From Alligator mississippiensis (taxonomy: Eukaryota > Chordata > Crocodylia > Alligatoridae): a DNA stretch of 64,000 bases. This document shows, piece by piece, positions 23,864 through 35,812 of this stretch (its first letter is position 1; each line of letters starts with the position of its first letter). The notes under the pieces were generated by a model that worked only from the letters and a program-made list of their open reading frames with translations, was not told where the DNA came from and ran no database searches. The position numbers and the translations under genes are program-made. The stretch spans positions 55,012,491 to 55,076,490 of the forward strand of contig NC_081829.1 of assembly GCF_030867095.1 (NCBI RefSeq), written 5' to 3'.

Positions 23864-24060
23864 CAGGGGTCTGCAGTGTAAAGTTTGTAGGCCAGATCTG
23901 GCCCATAGAGCCACTGGATCTGGCCCACAGAGCTGCAGGGCTTTGCCTGTGCCTGTGCTGGAGCTGAGCAGCAAGGACCTGCACCAGGACCAGGCAGCTG
24001 AAGCTTCCTGTGCCACTGCCACTTCTCCCCGCCCTCCTTCCCCCTTCCTAAAGCTGTGGC
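23864..24060. repeat. hAT-like repeat fragment
   Basis: The fragment starts CAGGGGTCTGCAGTGTAAAG and carries GGCCAGATCTGGCCC and CCACTGGATCTGGCCCA, shared in style with the repeats at 19472 and 27332. No right terminus was recognised. Confidence 0.4.
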
Positions 24061-24077
24061 TTGAACACAGCTTTCAG

Positions 24078-24245
24078 CTAGAGAAAAGAAAAATCAGGAC
24101 TCGTAGTAAAGATGATATCTTTTATTAGACCAACCAGAGTTTTGCAAAAAAAAATCTTTAATTGCCAGCTTTAGGGCACAAACACCCTTCATCAGGCATC
24201 AGAGAAAAGATTGTAAAAGTTCTCCTGGGTAGAAATTAAAGTTCA
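24078..24245 (+). repeat. Interspersed repeat, copy 1 (TTTTATTAGACCAAC family)
   Basis: The copy contains ATCTTTTATTAGACCAACC, then TTTGCAAAAAAAAATC, CTTTAATTGC, AACACCCTTCATCAGGC and AGAAAAGATTGTAAAAG. It is matched in the same order 0.4 kb downstream (24480-24690), and in part at 47041-47197. The family is widespread in reptile genomes in my experience, but I cannot name it with certainty. Confidence 0.7.
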
Positions 24246-24479
24246 TATTTCATAGGATTTCACACAGGAGTCAATAAATGGAAAACTTCTCTGGGGAGTC
24301 GGTTCATAGCTGGTCTGGAGCCCCTCGCCTCCTGTGAGGTTCTGTGACTATGCAAATTACATTGAAACAAAGGCAGGAGTAGGATCTCAGGTTTCAGGTG
24401 GTTACAGTTGCTTCCTGCTTGGGAAAATATGAAGATTTCATTAAAAAAATTGGCTAAAATGCGATATTTTTCATGTGTT

Positions 24480-24690
24480 AGGTATCCAGGTTGTAGCTGT
24501 ATTGGTCTAGAGGAAAAAGCAACCAGGACTCATAGTAGAGATACTATCTTTTATTAAACCAACAAGATTTTTGCAAAAAAAAATCTTTAATTGCAAGCTT
24601 TCAGGCATGAACACCCTTTATCAGACATTGGAGAAAAGATTGTAAAAGTTCTCCTGGGTAGGGTAGAAATGAAAGTATATATTTTGTGCT
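24480..24690 (+). repeat. Interspersed repeat, copy 2 (TTTTATTAGACCAAC family)
   Basis: The copy has the full left part GGTATCCAGGTTGTAGCTGT, TTGGTCTAGAGGAAAAAGCAA, then ATCTTTTATTAAACCAAC and CTTTCAGGCATGAACACCC. It lies in the same orientation as the copy at 24078-24245, with about 0.24 kb of other sequence between them. Confidence 0.7.
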
Positions 24691-24774
24691 AGAGAGAAGC
24701 TGTGTCAGGGCCAGGGAGCTGGACATGAAAGTTATTCCCAATAATGTGTATTTGAAATTTCTGCTGTTTGTATT

Positions 24775-25695
24775 TGTACCCGCCTCCGTTCGATTAGGAG
24801 CTTGCGCGCCGCCTTCGCCCGGGCTCGGGATCTTGCGCCCCCGAGCTTCGTTGGTACGCCCCAGGGTTTACCCCGGCTGGTATTAAGGGGGACCCCAGAA
24901 CTCGCCTGCCACGACTTTGATGACTCTCTCAGTGGGGGGTCTTCCCTTGGGGTATCCCCTGGTGCCGGCATGCCTCTTCACGGGTACTCTCGGGGCTCTG
25001 TCCTCCCCTACACCCCGGCCATATGCCACCTCAGGTCTTCCTGTCCTGGCCTCTCACCCGTCCTCGTCTCGTCCTCTCTCGGCTCAGTCACCCTAGCCAC
25101 TACCGGCTGTCTTCGGACCGGGTATGCCCCTCCCAGTTGGGGGTTGCTGCCCTGATCCCTCCTTCCTTGGGATGCAGACGTCCTCTCTGCTTCCCCAATA
25201 GTCCCAGCCGCAGTTACCCGCGCCGTCGGCTCCGCAATACAGGCTACAGCTGGCCCCGCTCTCGGGATAGCTGCTACGCCTCCTGCTGCCTCGGGTGTCG
25301 GGTTCCCCGCTGGCTGCTGCCCCACCTCTGGGGCTGACTTCTCCCCCTGTCTCCTCACTTCTGGGTGCTCCGCTGCGCTGCTCGCAGCCTGCTCCGCCCC
25401 TACCCGGCGGCGTCCCGCACTCTGCGGGTGACGGCTGATCCCCTGCTCGCTGAGGCTCCGCGCTCCAGCTCTCTCCCTTCAGCCACCCTGCTGCTTCGGC
25501 GGGGCTGCCTTTTGTTCCTCCCGGCCGGCGTGCCCCGCCCCCGCCGCTCAGCTGCAGCCAGATAAACGCCCGGCTGATGACCCGCACCGGCAGCGCCGGC
25601 GCGTGGAGTTTCTTCGGGTCCTCCAGCCCTGCGGGAGGTAAGCAGACCCCTTGGCCACCGCAGGGGTCTCCCAGTGCCCCCGCTCCCCTGGGACA
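24775..25695. mobile_element. GC-rich solo LTR with 5-bp target-site duplication
   Basis: A 921-bp block of very CpG-rich DNA has abrupt borders TGTACCCGCC...CCTGGGACA, that is TG...CA ends, and is flanked by identical GTATT at 24770-24774 and 25696-25700. This is the signature of a solo LTR from an endogenous retrovirus or Gypsy-type element; a 5-bp duplication fits ERV3/spuma-like or Gypsy groups. The two ends, TGT and ACA, read the same on either strand, so orientation is unresolved. A GATAAACG motif at about 25561 could be a degenerate polyadenylation signal on the + strand. No internal coding region or second LTR is present. Long open frames inside it are a by-product of its high GC content. 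Confidence 0.8.
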
Positions 25696-25984
25696 GTATT
25701 ATTAAGGTATACTGAAAACAAGATCTCTCTGTGTAGATACACTAAGGTAGTTAATATCTGCCATCTGTACATAAAGCAGATTGGGACTAACCATACTATG
25801 CAGCTCAACAGGGAACAAAATTACTGGTAAAACACATAAGTAGTGTTGTCATATTAACAATGGTTTTATTAAGGAGCTGGATGACATTATTGTTTTAATA
25901 GAAGATAGGAGATTTCAGTAAGTCACTAGGTCAAATCCAGGCTCTGTTGAAAGTAGGTGAAAATTATTACCACCTGATGCTAGT

Positions 25985-26725
25985 TTAATTCATATAAAGC
26001 CAGAAGGAACTGTTGTCATCTAATCTGACATGTTTAATAACGAGTAACAGCATTTTCTTCAATTAATTTCTGTTTGGACTAGAATGTATCTTTTACAAAA
26101 AACAGCATCTTGATCTAAAATTTTATTTTTATGCTTTTGTCTGAAGAGCAAAAAGTCATGTATTATTGTTTTATTCATCATATTGGTAGTAACAGGTTGT
26201 CATCAAGTCATCTCTTAACTGAAGTTAAATGTTTTGCACTTCTTCAGCCTTTCACTATAAGGTATGTTTTCCTATAATAGTTTTCATGGATGTTCTCTGA
26301 ATATTGTCTACTTCTCAAAGTCCTTTTTGAACAGTAGGTGCCTGAATTGAGCACAGTGTTAGACTAGCTGATGCACTTCAACCAAAACAGAGGAAGACAC
26401 AGCCTCCATACCTCCTACTTGATACTCCCCGGTGTATGCACCCAAGAATTGAATTAGCTCTTTTGGCCACAGTATTGTAATATTACATTCAGTTAATTAT
26501 CTACCATGACATCCTGCTCCCCAACCAAGTTATTTTTAGTCAGTGCTTTCTAATATAGTGACCTATACCCATTTTATTCCTAGGGCCATATTAGAATGCA
26601 TATTGTTTGCTTGCGTTTGACTAAGTAATCTAAATGATTGTACCAGTGATATTTCCTTTTAATGATTTACCACCCCCCAATCTTTGTGTCATGTGTGGAT
26701 TTCATCAGGGATGAGTTTTTCTTCC
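25985..26725 (-). mobile_element. Ancient CR1/L3-like LINE fragment, minus strand
   Basis: The fragment opens with the complement of the typical CR1 3' end (AGCCAGAAGGAACTGTTGTC). It continues through the complement of the C-terminal ORF2 coding region (around 26320-26370, GAGCACAGTGTTAGACTAGC; 26440-26700). It is heavily decayed and AT-rich, so older than the + strand CR1 copies. Confidence 0.6.
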
Positions 26726-27331
26726 GTGAACCGATCCCTACAGCCTATCCCCCTTCAATATGCACTGTCTGCGATGCTGATTCCTCATTTAAAGTTACAA
26801 GCAGTGCATTCAATGCTATACAAATAATCTAGTCAGATAGAGGTACTAGCTCAAATGGGTGAATACAGAGAGTGAATTTCTCTCCTCTCTTGAGGCAATC
26901 ACTCCAACTTTAAATTAAAGTATGTTTGAGAAATTAATGTGAGATTAATGCATGTTGCTGGTGATCATAGTTTGTTCCTTTCATGGATTAACAGTGGTGT
27001 TAACAGTGGTGTTACATTTTTCCAGCACTGACAGTGTCTCCTTCTATGAGGTACTGTATTTCAGTTTAGAAAACAAATGATTGACTCTCAAAACAGAAGG
27101 AAAAATCAAATAAGTTACTAAGATACATTAGCTCATATTATGGTTGCAACAATATTTTTTCTCAGCTTGTCTTTTTCTACAGTCTTGGGTTGGCCAGAGT
27201 GCCCTTGGCTGTTCAGCTTCTAGCTGGTTCTCTCTAGCTCCTAGCTGGTTTCCCAATATCATGTTGTGTCTCATAATCCAATACAAGTTTTCTTTTCATT
27301 ATCTTGGTTCTTTGAGAATCATCCTTTAGAG

Positions 27332-27555
27332 CAGGAGTTGGTAACCTACAGGTTACAGGCTGGATCTGGCCCAGGGAGCCAGTGGATTTGGCCCATGAAG
27401 CTGAGACTTCAGTGGCATTCAGCAGTGTGGGGGTTTTTCCCCTTCTGTATCAAGGAGAAACAGTGGCAGCAGTGGCCAGGTTCTAGTGCTGGCCTGCCCT
27501 GGACCTGAGCTGTTTCATTCTGGGCCTGGAGCCAAGAAAGATCACTGACTGCTGC
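27332..27555. mobile_element. Short hAT-like MITE, second copy
   Basis: The element starts CAGGAGTTGGTAACCTACAG, and its body (GGATCTGGCCCAGGGAGCC, CCAGGTTCTAGTGCTGGCC) matches the family at 19472-19667. The right end is diverged, and no target duplication was found. Confidence 0.5.
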
Positions 27556-28164
27556 TTTAGAGCTTTGAGGAACATAATCGCTCCCAGGGTACAGCTGAGA
27601 TGTAGACTGTTATTTAAGATCTGGTTCTATGGACCTTTGTCATGTGAGCAGTCTAAGAAAGCACTGAAGGTCTAACAGTGAGTGGTCCCAAGCACATCAA
27701 ATTCCCATTGCTTTTCATACAGGGTCAAACCTTTGGAGAGAGCTACTGATTACAGGCCAAAGAAAAGAGATTGGTTCTCTCTCTCCAAATTCTTTGATGG
27801 AACTATCAGTTATAAATATAAGGTTAGAATAGTGAGAAAAACAGTAGAGAAAAATCTATCATGCTTTGTAAGACAAGATAGGAGTTTCTTCTCCTTTCTT
27901 TGTCTTAGAAAGTGTAGCATTTGAGGATCATACATGAGAGGGTAACAGTAGAGATAAAATGGAGATGAAGTTCAACAAAATACATGAGGTATCTGTGCTT
28001 GAATCTGCAATAGATGAGAAATAATGAAGATTTTGGGGGTATGTTTCCCCAGTTCAGGTGTGGATGGGAGGAGGTATTGTACTTTGGACAGATCTGGAGT
28101 TTAGAGAATGCTGTAAAGAAAGTAAATTGTAATGAGAAAAAGAGGTACCACTCTGTGTTTTGGC

Positions 28165-28375
28165 AGAGGAATTACCATAGACTTTTAGGAAAACAAGGCA
28201 GGAAGGGACCCCAGGAAATCATCTAGTCCAAAGCTTGCCCAGGGCAGGAACATTCCTGTTTAAACCATCCCAAACAAATGTTTGTCTAACCTAAACTGAA
28301 AAACTTCCAGTGATAGAGATTCCACAAGTTTTCTAAGTAATCTGTCCCAGTGTTGAATCAGCCTTATAGTTAGTT
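28165..28375 (-). mobile_element. CR1-like 3' fragment, minus strand
   Basis: AGGAAGGGACCCCAGGAAATCATCTAGTCC is the complement of the conserved CR1 3' region; the first 20 bases alone are diagnostic. The fragment then runs into the complement of the C-terminal coding end (TTCCAGTGATAGAGATTCC). It is short, old and non-coding. Confidence 0.7.
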
Positions 28376-28839
28376 CTTGCTAATATTCAAGGAAGAGAAT
28401 ATTAGAGGGTGAGGGGGTAACAATGGGCACTAGAAGTTTCAATGGTAAGGGCTGCAAATTTGAAGCTGTGGGATTTTGACATTTCAGTTATTAAAACAAA
28501 ATAGAAAACGTTTTCATAAATCAGGAAATTGCTTCTTTTCCAGGTAGTGGAAAAGTGCATTTGTGTTTTATTAAAGGCAGCCAATTACTAGCATTTTATC
28601 CATTTTTGTCCTCCCTCAGGGTCTAAATTTCAAAAAATTAAATTATGTTTCTCTTCTACTGTGGTCCTTAACTGAAAACTCTCCAATTTAGAATCCAGTA
28701 CTTTTTTTTTTTGTTTACAAACCGTCAAATTCTCTATGGATTTATTTCTTCTTCTTTCTTTTTTCAATTATTTTGCTAGCATATGTTAAGGGAAAATTGC
28801 AATAACCAAAGACAGGAGCAGCAGAGAATGAAAGACAGT

Positions 28840-29306
28840 CAGGGGCAGATCCAGAGGGGGTGCAGCTGTGCAGCCACACCCTGCTTTAGCTGTGTGCCAC
28901 ATGTTCAGTGAATTCTCAGAGCTCACCAGGAATGCCACTGCCATGGGCTCTGTGAGCTCACTGGATGATCAGTGTCGGGTCTGACCCAGAGTCCCTACTG
29001 TCAATACATAGTGCAGGGTGGAAAGAGCAAAGAGCAGTAGTATTCACCCCCTGGGTTCCAGGCTTGAAAGCTGTGCTTGAAAGCAGAGTCTCTGTGCAGA
29101 TCCCTGCACTGACCACCCAGTGAACTCATAAAGGTCATGAGAGCTCTGAGAGCTCCCTGGCATCCAGGATCTCCATGAGGGGTTGCAGTCGCACCTCCTT
29201 CAACTGTATGGCACATACACTATGAGCTCTCCTCACTGTACATGCGCCACATAGTAGAAGTGGGTATTGCTGCACCTCTCTTGTCATCATTCTGGATCTG
29301 CCCATG
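28840..29306. mobile_element. hAT-like non-autonomous element, 467 bp
   Basis: The ends are CAGGGGCAGATCCAGA at the left and its near complement TCTGGATCTGCCCATG at the right, 15 of 16 bases complementary. The body has a repeated 'gctctgtgagctca' theme and no transposase. No clear 8-bp target duplication is present, so the superfamily is inferred from the CAG terminus and GC-rich style. Confidence 0.55.
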
Positions 29307-30204
29307 GACAAAGGGATTATCTGTATGAGTTTTGTGACCTCTTGAAGGCTCAGATCAAGCATAGTAGCTTCTTAACCTAGCAGGGGAAATACCATGTATC
29401 TGTATCCAAGAAGGCAGTTTTCCTGAACCTCCTCGCAAGAGAACTGCTCTTCTGGTGTGGTTCAGTACCCGCCGAGGTGCAGCGGCTTTAAGCCCGGTTT
29501 ATGGAAATGGGAGCCTCCTCCCTTGCTTGCTCCAAGGGCCTTATGGCTAAGTGCAAGCAAAACTCGGGGTCATTGGAACCCCAGGCCTCCGGGCTTGGGT
29601 CTGCAAGTAGGATGCCCACCAAAGGTTTTGGAAACATCTGAAGCCCCAGGTGCGGGTGGAGGATGTTTGCTGGTAGTAGGGCTACTTGTGATTCTGGCTT
29701 TGGCTACAAATTAAAAAAAAATACAAGTTTTGTAACCTCCAGTTGGAGTTGCAGTACTGACTCAGAGGTGCTTGTGAAGCATGCATTCTTTGTTTTTTAA
29801 ATACAGTCATTTGGTGGGGATCTGTCTTCTGTGTAGATATGACTTTTGTGGAACCAGTATCTGTGTCCTTTTGGAGCTAGTATAGCCTGGAATGCTTTGG
29901 GTATTTTCTGCTGAAGTGTATTACAGCAAAACTTTGAAAAAAGGTGAGACTTAGACTTGGAATATTGGTGAAATATTTTATTTAACTTTTTGAAATGGAA
30001 GGAAGAAAAGAAGAGGAAATAATAGGGTGACTCATTTCCTCAGTTGGCATAGGTCTTACTATGTAGGTCACTGATGAGGTATGCAGTATTAAATTGTGAA
30101 AAAACCAAATTGTTCTTTTATGCTTCAAGCATAGGGTGAGGAGATATTTCAATAATACAATGATGCAGTGGTGTACTTGGCTAATTATATTCCTAATTTA
30201 CCCT

Positions 30205-30545
30205 GATAGAATAGGATACAGTTCAGTGCAGACCAGTGCAAGGTGTTACACCTAGGGAAACATAGTCCAAAGCACAAATACAGACCAGAAGATAAATTGG
30301 CTTTGTGGTGGCATTGCTAAGAATGATCTTGTGGTTTTGGAGAATCAAAGACTTCACAAATCTACAATGCAGTTGTAAAAAAAACAAATATAATGTTAGC
30401 TGCATCAACAGGAGGATTAAGTGCAAGACAAGGGAAATAATAGCGTCATTCTGCTCAGAGCTGATTAGGCCTCATTTAAAATATTGTTTACAGTTCTAGG
30501 CTCTACAATTTAAGAAGTATGTGGAGAAGTTAGAGAGAATCCTAG
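30205..30545 (+). mobile_element. Decayed CR1 LINE fragment
   Basis: The fragment shows the order of the CR1 C-terminal coding region: CAGTGCAAGGTGTTACACCTAGG (residue equivalent CKVLHLG), then AGCTGCATCAACAGGAGGATT, then the LxRPHLKYCLQF segment encoded near 30460-30499. It has stops and an A-run insertion near 30376. Confidence 0.7.
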
Positions 30546-30735
30546 GGCCATAGGAAAGTACAGCTGGAAGGGCCCTCACATAGTTATATAGTGCAGTCCT
30601 CTGCTCAGGGTAGGTTCATCCCTGACTACACAATCCCTGCCTAATGTTTGTCTACCCTGGTCTTGCAAATTTCCAGGGATGGAGATTCCATAACTTATCT
30701 AGGTAGCCTGTTCAATGACTACCCTGTTAGAGGCC
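30546..30735 (-). mobile_element. CR1 3' fragment, minus strand
   Basis: The fragment begins GGGCCATAGGAAAGTACAGC and contains the complement of CR1 coding sequence (CAGGGATGGAGATTCCATAA). It abuts the + strand CR1 fragment just before it, giving a head-on junction of two copies. Confidence 0.65.
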
Positions 30736-31329
30736 CTAACAGGCAGCTCAGCCAGGACTATGTGCATATTTGGCCAAACCTGCCAGAAGCTTTTAACTGG
30801 CAGCTCCACCGCAGCTGATAAACCAGCTGGCCACTGTTAGGGCTTCCTTATTGGCTGCTGGGGAGAGCAGCCTCCCCATTTTAAGAATACCTATGGCAGC
30901 AGACTGGAGGGCAGCTGACAGTTCTGCCTAAAGGTCAGCTGTGGTAAGACTCCTTTAGAGGAGGAGTCTCCAACTTCATTCTAATTTGATTGATGGCAAC
31001 TGACCTGGCAATGGAGGATGAACTATGGAGGTGGACTGTGGAATGAGCTTGGATGAGGGATGGGCGTTGGTGAGTTGGCAGAGACAGAAGATAGTGAAGG
31101 AGGATGGAAGATGGGAAACAGAAGTGGGAACATGGACACCAGCAGACAGAATACAATTGGTGGTATACAAACAAAGGCAAATGGCAGATGGGAAGCAGTG
31201 GCAGGGAAGTGGAGCTTAGCAAATGGCAGACGGAATATGGCAGGTGAATCTCTGACAATACCTGCGGTGGAAGGCAGACGAAAGAAATTTACTGCTAATG
31301 GCAGTTCTGGCTGATGAAGAGATTGACAG

Positions 31330-34300
31330 TAATGAACAGGTATGTTTTTATGGAAGATGTTTTATTTGAGGTTTTCAAAGTGCATCTGGAATATTTAAAT
31401 AGCCTGATAATTTTCACAAACTAATGTGGGAGTTTACATTCTACACCACTGAAGGGTATGACTGGTTTTGAAAAACCTATAACAAGATAAGTGATGGCCC
31501 AGAGCTCAAACATTTCAGGTACTTATCTGATGAAACAGCATGTAAAAGAGTAATTACATTAAGAATGTTCTCAGATTTAATAATGGCAGAAGATATTAAG
31601 TTATGGTTGAAAGGTCACACTGAGAAGGTGACGTGGGTAGGTAAAATTAGTGACAAGTATGGTGTGTGGACCAAGTCATGGAAGATGAGAGTAATTCTAA
31701 ACAAAGACTTGGGAAGTGCAGGTGGGATGGAGCACCTCCTTCCGATGATTGCATTAGGGCCACACCAGGAATTTATGTATTTTTGACAAACCATAAAGTG
31801 CAGCAGGTGTGGTCTGGAGGGTCACTAGGTGGCTTATTGCATAGAGGCAGTCTGTTTAAAGTGTGGGGAGAGAGGGCACATTGCTAATAACTGCAAAGCA
31901 GCTTGCAGATGTAATTTATGTGGGGAGGAGGGGCATGTTTTTAGGACATTTCTCATGTTCTTTGCAAATCAAGTCCATCCCATTGTGGGGAGCACAAAGA
32001 AACATTGGACAAGACTGCGCGCAAAGAGACAAGGAGAGGAGAGGGGAGGCAGAGAAGGAAATTAAGATGGTACAGGAGGCCCACCAGGAAAGTGATACGG
32101 AAAAGGAAGAAGAGATGATAGGTGTGTATCAGTAATACACAGGGAGTGGCAATGGACAAGGAGGAGGAGAAAGGGGAGGAGGGCAGTAACTTGAAACAGG
32201 AGAACTTAAGGGGAGGGCAAGAATCATAGAAATCATAGAAGATGCAGCGGATGAAGAAGAAGAGGAAAGGTGGGAGGAACATGGATGTCTTTTGTCCAAA
32301 GGAAGACATTCCAAAAGAAGGAGACAAAGAAAGCTAAAATGTGCAAGGGAGATTTGGAAGAGGAGCTCAGCTTCTCTCCCTTGCCTCCTCAGTGTATAGA
32401 CATCTGGGAGATTTGGAATCTGTTTGAGGTGACAGGAATGAGAACTGGGGGGTGAAATTAAGTTCCCACACATTTGTGAGGATGATGAATAAGTAGAGAA
32501 CATTTTTTCTTATAGAAGGGAGAGGTGAGAGAAGATATTTTTAAGGAAGCTTGCTGTAAGCTATGGGGGATGACCTTGGATAGTCATGGGAAGATTTTAA
32601 TTGCATTTTAGAGAAGGGAATTTGGGTAGGAAGTGCTGAGCTAGGTGGGTTGGACAGCATGTCCAGGCTCCTGAAGAAGATTTTAAAGAATTAACTTTTA
32701 ATTGATGTATGGAAGAGGGTCAAATTTTTTACAAGAGTGGATGCTGGAGCAAAGAGTCAGTCAAGGATCAATTTTGTTTTCATTTCCAAGGAGTTGGTGA
32801 TACTAAAAGAAATGGTAGAGTGCCTAAAGACATTTAAAAAGGGAAAGATCCTGGGCAAAGATGGACTGCTCGTAGAATTTTATATAAGGTTATAGAGTCT
32901 TTTAAGGTCAGATTTGTTGCATGTGTTTAAAGGGATTTAAAATGGCTGGAGGGGAAAGATTTTACCACTGACATTGTTTTACTGTTCAAAAAGGGGGACA
33001 GCAAATCTCTAAAGAATTGGAGGCTGCTAATGCTTTTAAATATAGATTATAAATTATTGGCTAAGTTACTGGTTTTAAGATTGAGGGATGTGCTTCCTCA
33101 GGTTATATGTGAAGATCAGGTATGTGCTGTTCTGGAGTGATGAGCCACAGACACGTTACAAGCAGCAGGGGACACCTTTATTTATTGTAAAGAGAGAAAG
33201 GTGGGGGTGCCCCTAATGAATTCGGATTTAGAGCAAGCTGATGATAGGGTGGACATGTGTTTTCCTTTAAGGTTTTATGGGAAATGGGTTTTCTGAAAAG
33301 CTTGATGGGTGGATAGAGCTTTTATATGGGCACACTGAAAGTAGGATTTTAATCAATGGGTATTTAAGCAAAACTTCTGCTATTTTATACGGAATACATA
33401 AGGGCTGTCCCTTGTCCCCAACATTATTTACTTGTGCAATGGAATCACTTGCACAAAGGCTAAGAAGCAACAGGGTGATCAGCACGGTAACAGTACCTGA
33501 AGGTTGGGGGCAGGAACTCTGATGTACCCTGTATATTGGTGATAAAAGGTCACAGTAAGAGAGAAGTTGTCTTTGGAAAGTGTTCTGGCACATATGGTGA
33601 CAATGGGGAGGTAGCAGGGGCAAGATTGAATGGATCAAAGTGCACAGTAATGGTGACAGGAAACTTGGCAGAAGTGGACCAGCTCGGGCTACTGTTGGTG
33701 GGATCAGAGAAAAAGGTGTTGGACATTTTATTTGTCCAGGGTATTCCAGGAAACGCTGCTGGGGAGAAGATGTGAGCAAGAGTGAGGGAAGTCCTGGGGT
33801 TAGGGACTGGGAGGACATTACTGTTTGTAGGGCAGGTTCTGGCAGAGAAGGCAGTATTGCTGCTCAAAATTTTATATACTCTAGTGGTGTTCTCTCCAAG
33901 AACAAGACAAGCAGCACAAATTCAGAGAGAAATTTCTGGAAGGGAAAGAGAGAGAGATTGGTAATGGTAGAATCGTATAAGGGGAGGGAGGCAGGAGTTC
34001 GGGGCCTCTCAAATGTTGGACTTTTTATATACATGAATTATATCACCACTGGTACTAGAGGGGGATGTGAAAGTGGGATGTTTTGCTTGCTATTTTGCAG
34101 CCTCCTATTTAAGAAAGTTGGGTATTTATCAGAGTCTGACCTCCAAATCATGGGTGTGGTGGTTACCTGTATTTTATGAGAGAATTGTTGTATTTTTAAA
34201 GCAATATAATATTGGGAAACAGGAGCTGCAGTAAAGAACCTCCCAGAGCCAATAGAGAAATGTGGGAGGTGGGTGGGGGGGATGTCAGACGGCCTTGACT

Positions 34301-34365
34301 GGTGATCATGCCAACCTACCATGGTTAATAGCAAGGGGCATTTCACAGGAATAATAATAATAAAG
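31330..34365 (+). mobile_element. Degraded Tx1-like (L1 superfamily) LINE
   Basis: ORF1-like part: 31565-31790 (AEDIKLWLKGHTEKV...GVWTKSWKMRVILNKD, GPHQEFMYF) followed by CCHC zinc knuckles (CLKCGERGHIANNC at 31853; a second, CNLCGEEGH, at 31910 that lacks its last Cys) and a Glu/Lys-rich tail (32030-32300). ORF2-like part: GKDGLLVEFY (about 32855), LLFKKGDSKSLKNWRLL (about 32980), an acidic box degraded to EQADDRVD (33235), GIHKGCPLSPTLFTCAMESLAQRL (about 33397, in shorter words GCPLSPTLF), ARLNGSKCTVM (33625) and an endonuclease-distal segment to about 34180. An ORF1 with knuckles plus this RT style fits the Tx1 clade, best known from frogs and fishes. Many stops make it inactive. The 5' border is uncertain (possibly from about 30740); the right end may be the AATAAT run at 34351. 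Confidence 0.7.
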
Positions 34366-34378
34366 GCTTCCCCAGATC

Positions 34379-34398
34379 CTTTTTTTTTTTTTTTTTTT
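34379..34398. repeat. Poly-T tract
   Basis: A run of about 20 T at the right flank of the Tx1-like element. It could be the A-tail of a minus-strand insertion, but I recognise nothing attached to it. Confidence 0.7.
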
Positions 34399-34744
34399 AA
34401 AGCTACCTGGGATTCTGTGTTCTTGGTCCTTTGACATCTGACCCTGCTTAGTTCTGCTTCTAGACTCTGCCTTTTTGGAAATTCCCCTTGGCTTCGGTAA
34501 CTTAGTCTTTGACTTCACAACCCTGATTTGCCTTGTGACTTGGACTCAGGCCCAGGATTTCTCCCTTTGGTAACTTGTTTTCTGGCTCTAGAACTGTGAT
34601 TTGGCCTGTAACTTGGTCTCTCTCTCTGGATTTCCCACTTGTCTCTGCTTTTAGCTCCTGCCATTCCCCAGTGGCCTAGGGACTAGGTCAGACTGCCTGT
34701 GACCAGTTTCTTACACCCTTATAGTTGACCCAAGGGTCCAGATG

Positions 34745-35155
34745 AAGGTGGCAACAATGATAAAGGGTTTGGAAGGCGAGCCATTCAAGGAAAGCTTGAC
34801 AAAACCTTTCCTTGTTTAGCTTGCAGGAAAGGGTGATTAAAGGGGGCATGATAGCAGTCTTCAAATACCTGAAATGCTGTCATAAAGAAGAGGGAGAACC
34901 ACTTTTCTCTTATTGCAAAGGGCAGGACACAAAGCAATGACTTCACATTTCATCAAAATAAATTTAGATTAGACATCAGAAAAAAAGTCTTTATTGTTAG
35001 ACCACTGAGGTGATAGAATAGACTGCCCAGGGAATTTGTAGAATCTTCTCATCGAGAAGTGGTTGGATATACATTGGACAGAGATCATTTAGGAGAGGGA
35101 GTTGGCACAGATGACCAATGTGGTCATTCAACTCTATGATTCAGTAATTCAGGAA
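34745..35155 (+). mobile_element. Decayed CR1 3' fragment
   Basis: The C-terminal region and 3' UTR are recognisable: AGATTAGACATCAGAAAAAAAG (equivalent of RLDIRK), GAATAGACTGCCCAGGGAAT, GGTCATTCAACTCTATGATTC. Frames are broken. Same orientation as TET1. Confidence 0.75.
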
Positions 35156-35812
35156 GTGGGAGGAAAATCAATCGCAGCAACCTCTGCATGTGTATACCTT
35201 TTGCTGGCTTTTTCTTGCCCTGGCTTTAGGGGAAAGGGAGAAAATAAGAACAGGCTGCACTTGTTCAAAGTTCTTATTTAAAGTGTACTCTCAAGTTTTT
35301 TGGGGGGTTTTGTTTTTTGGTGGTGGAGGTTGGGGGCTCTGCAAATATAAACTGTCAGTCAGAACAAATTGCCAGGTGGAGCTGTTGATTACATTGTGAT
35401 TAGTTAGAAAAGGAGCCCTTAGATCTTGTTAGTGTGGAAATAAAAATAGAACAAGTCTTAAAGATCAGGGAAGAATTGATCTGTTACGTTATTTTGGTTG
35501 AATTAATTTTGATAAATATGAAGTGGAATGTTCTGAAATCCCTGACAAAGGTGAGGGCCAGTAGTGAGGGGCATCTCCCAAATAGAAGGAATATCATCAC
35601 TCCAAGCTCTTCAGCATCCAGATGTTCTTGTATGTCCTCTGTCTTATCATCCTCCCCAGCTCCTCAAAGCCTCCTTCAAGCCATTTGCTAAAACTTTCCC
35701 ATCCTTTCCTTTGCATGGTATTAAGATATATTTCCAAGTAGTGAAGATAAAAGAATGCAGAGCAAGTATGTCAGTAACAACAGAAAATCAGGAAAGTGTG
35801 GGTCCCTTACTG

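Noticed and set aside
24775..25695. Second CpG island as a host promoter for an antisense or nested gene
   Set aside because: TG...CA ends and an exact 5-bp flanking duplication explain it better as a solo LTR. The 164-codon minus-strand frame has no domain and is a GC artefact.
31829..32065. CCHC zinc knuckles as part of an endogenous retrovirus gag
   Set aside because: The RT downstream has LINE (Tx1-like) motifs, and no protease, integrase or flanking LTR is seen.
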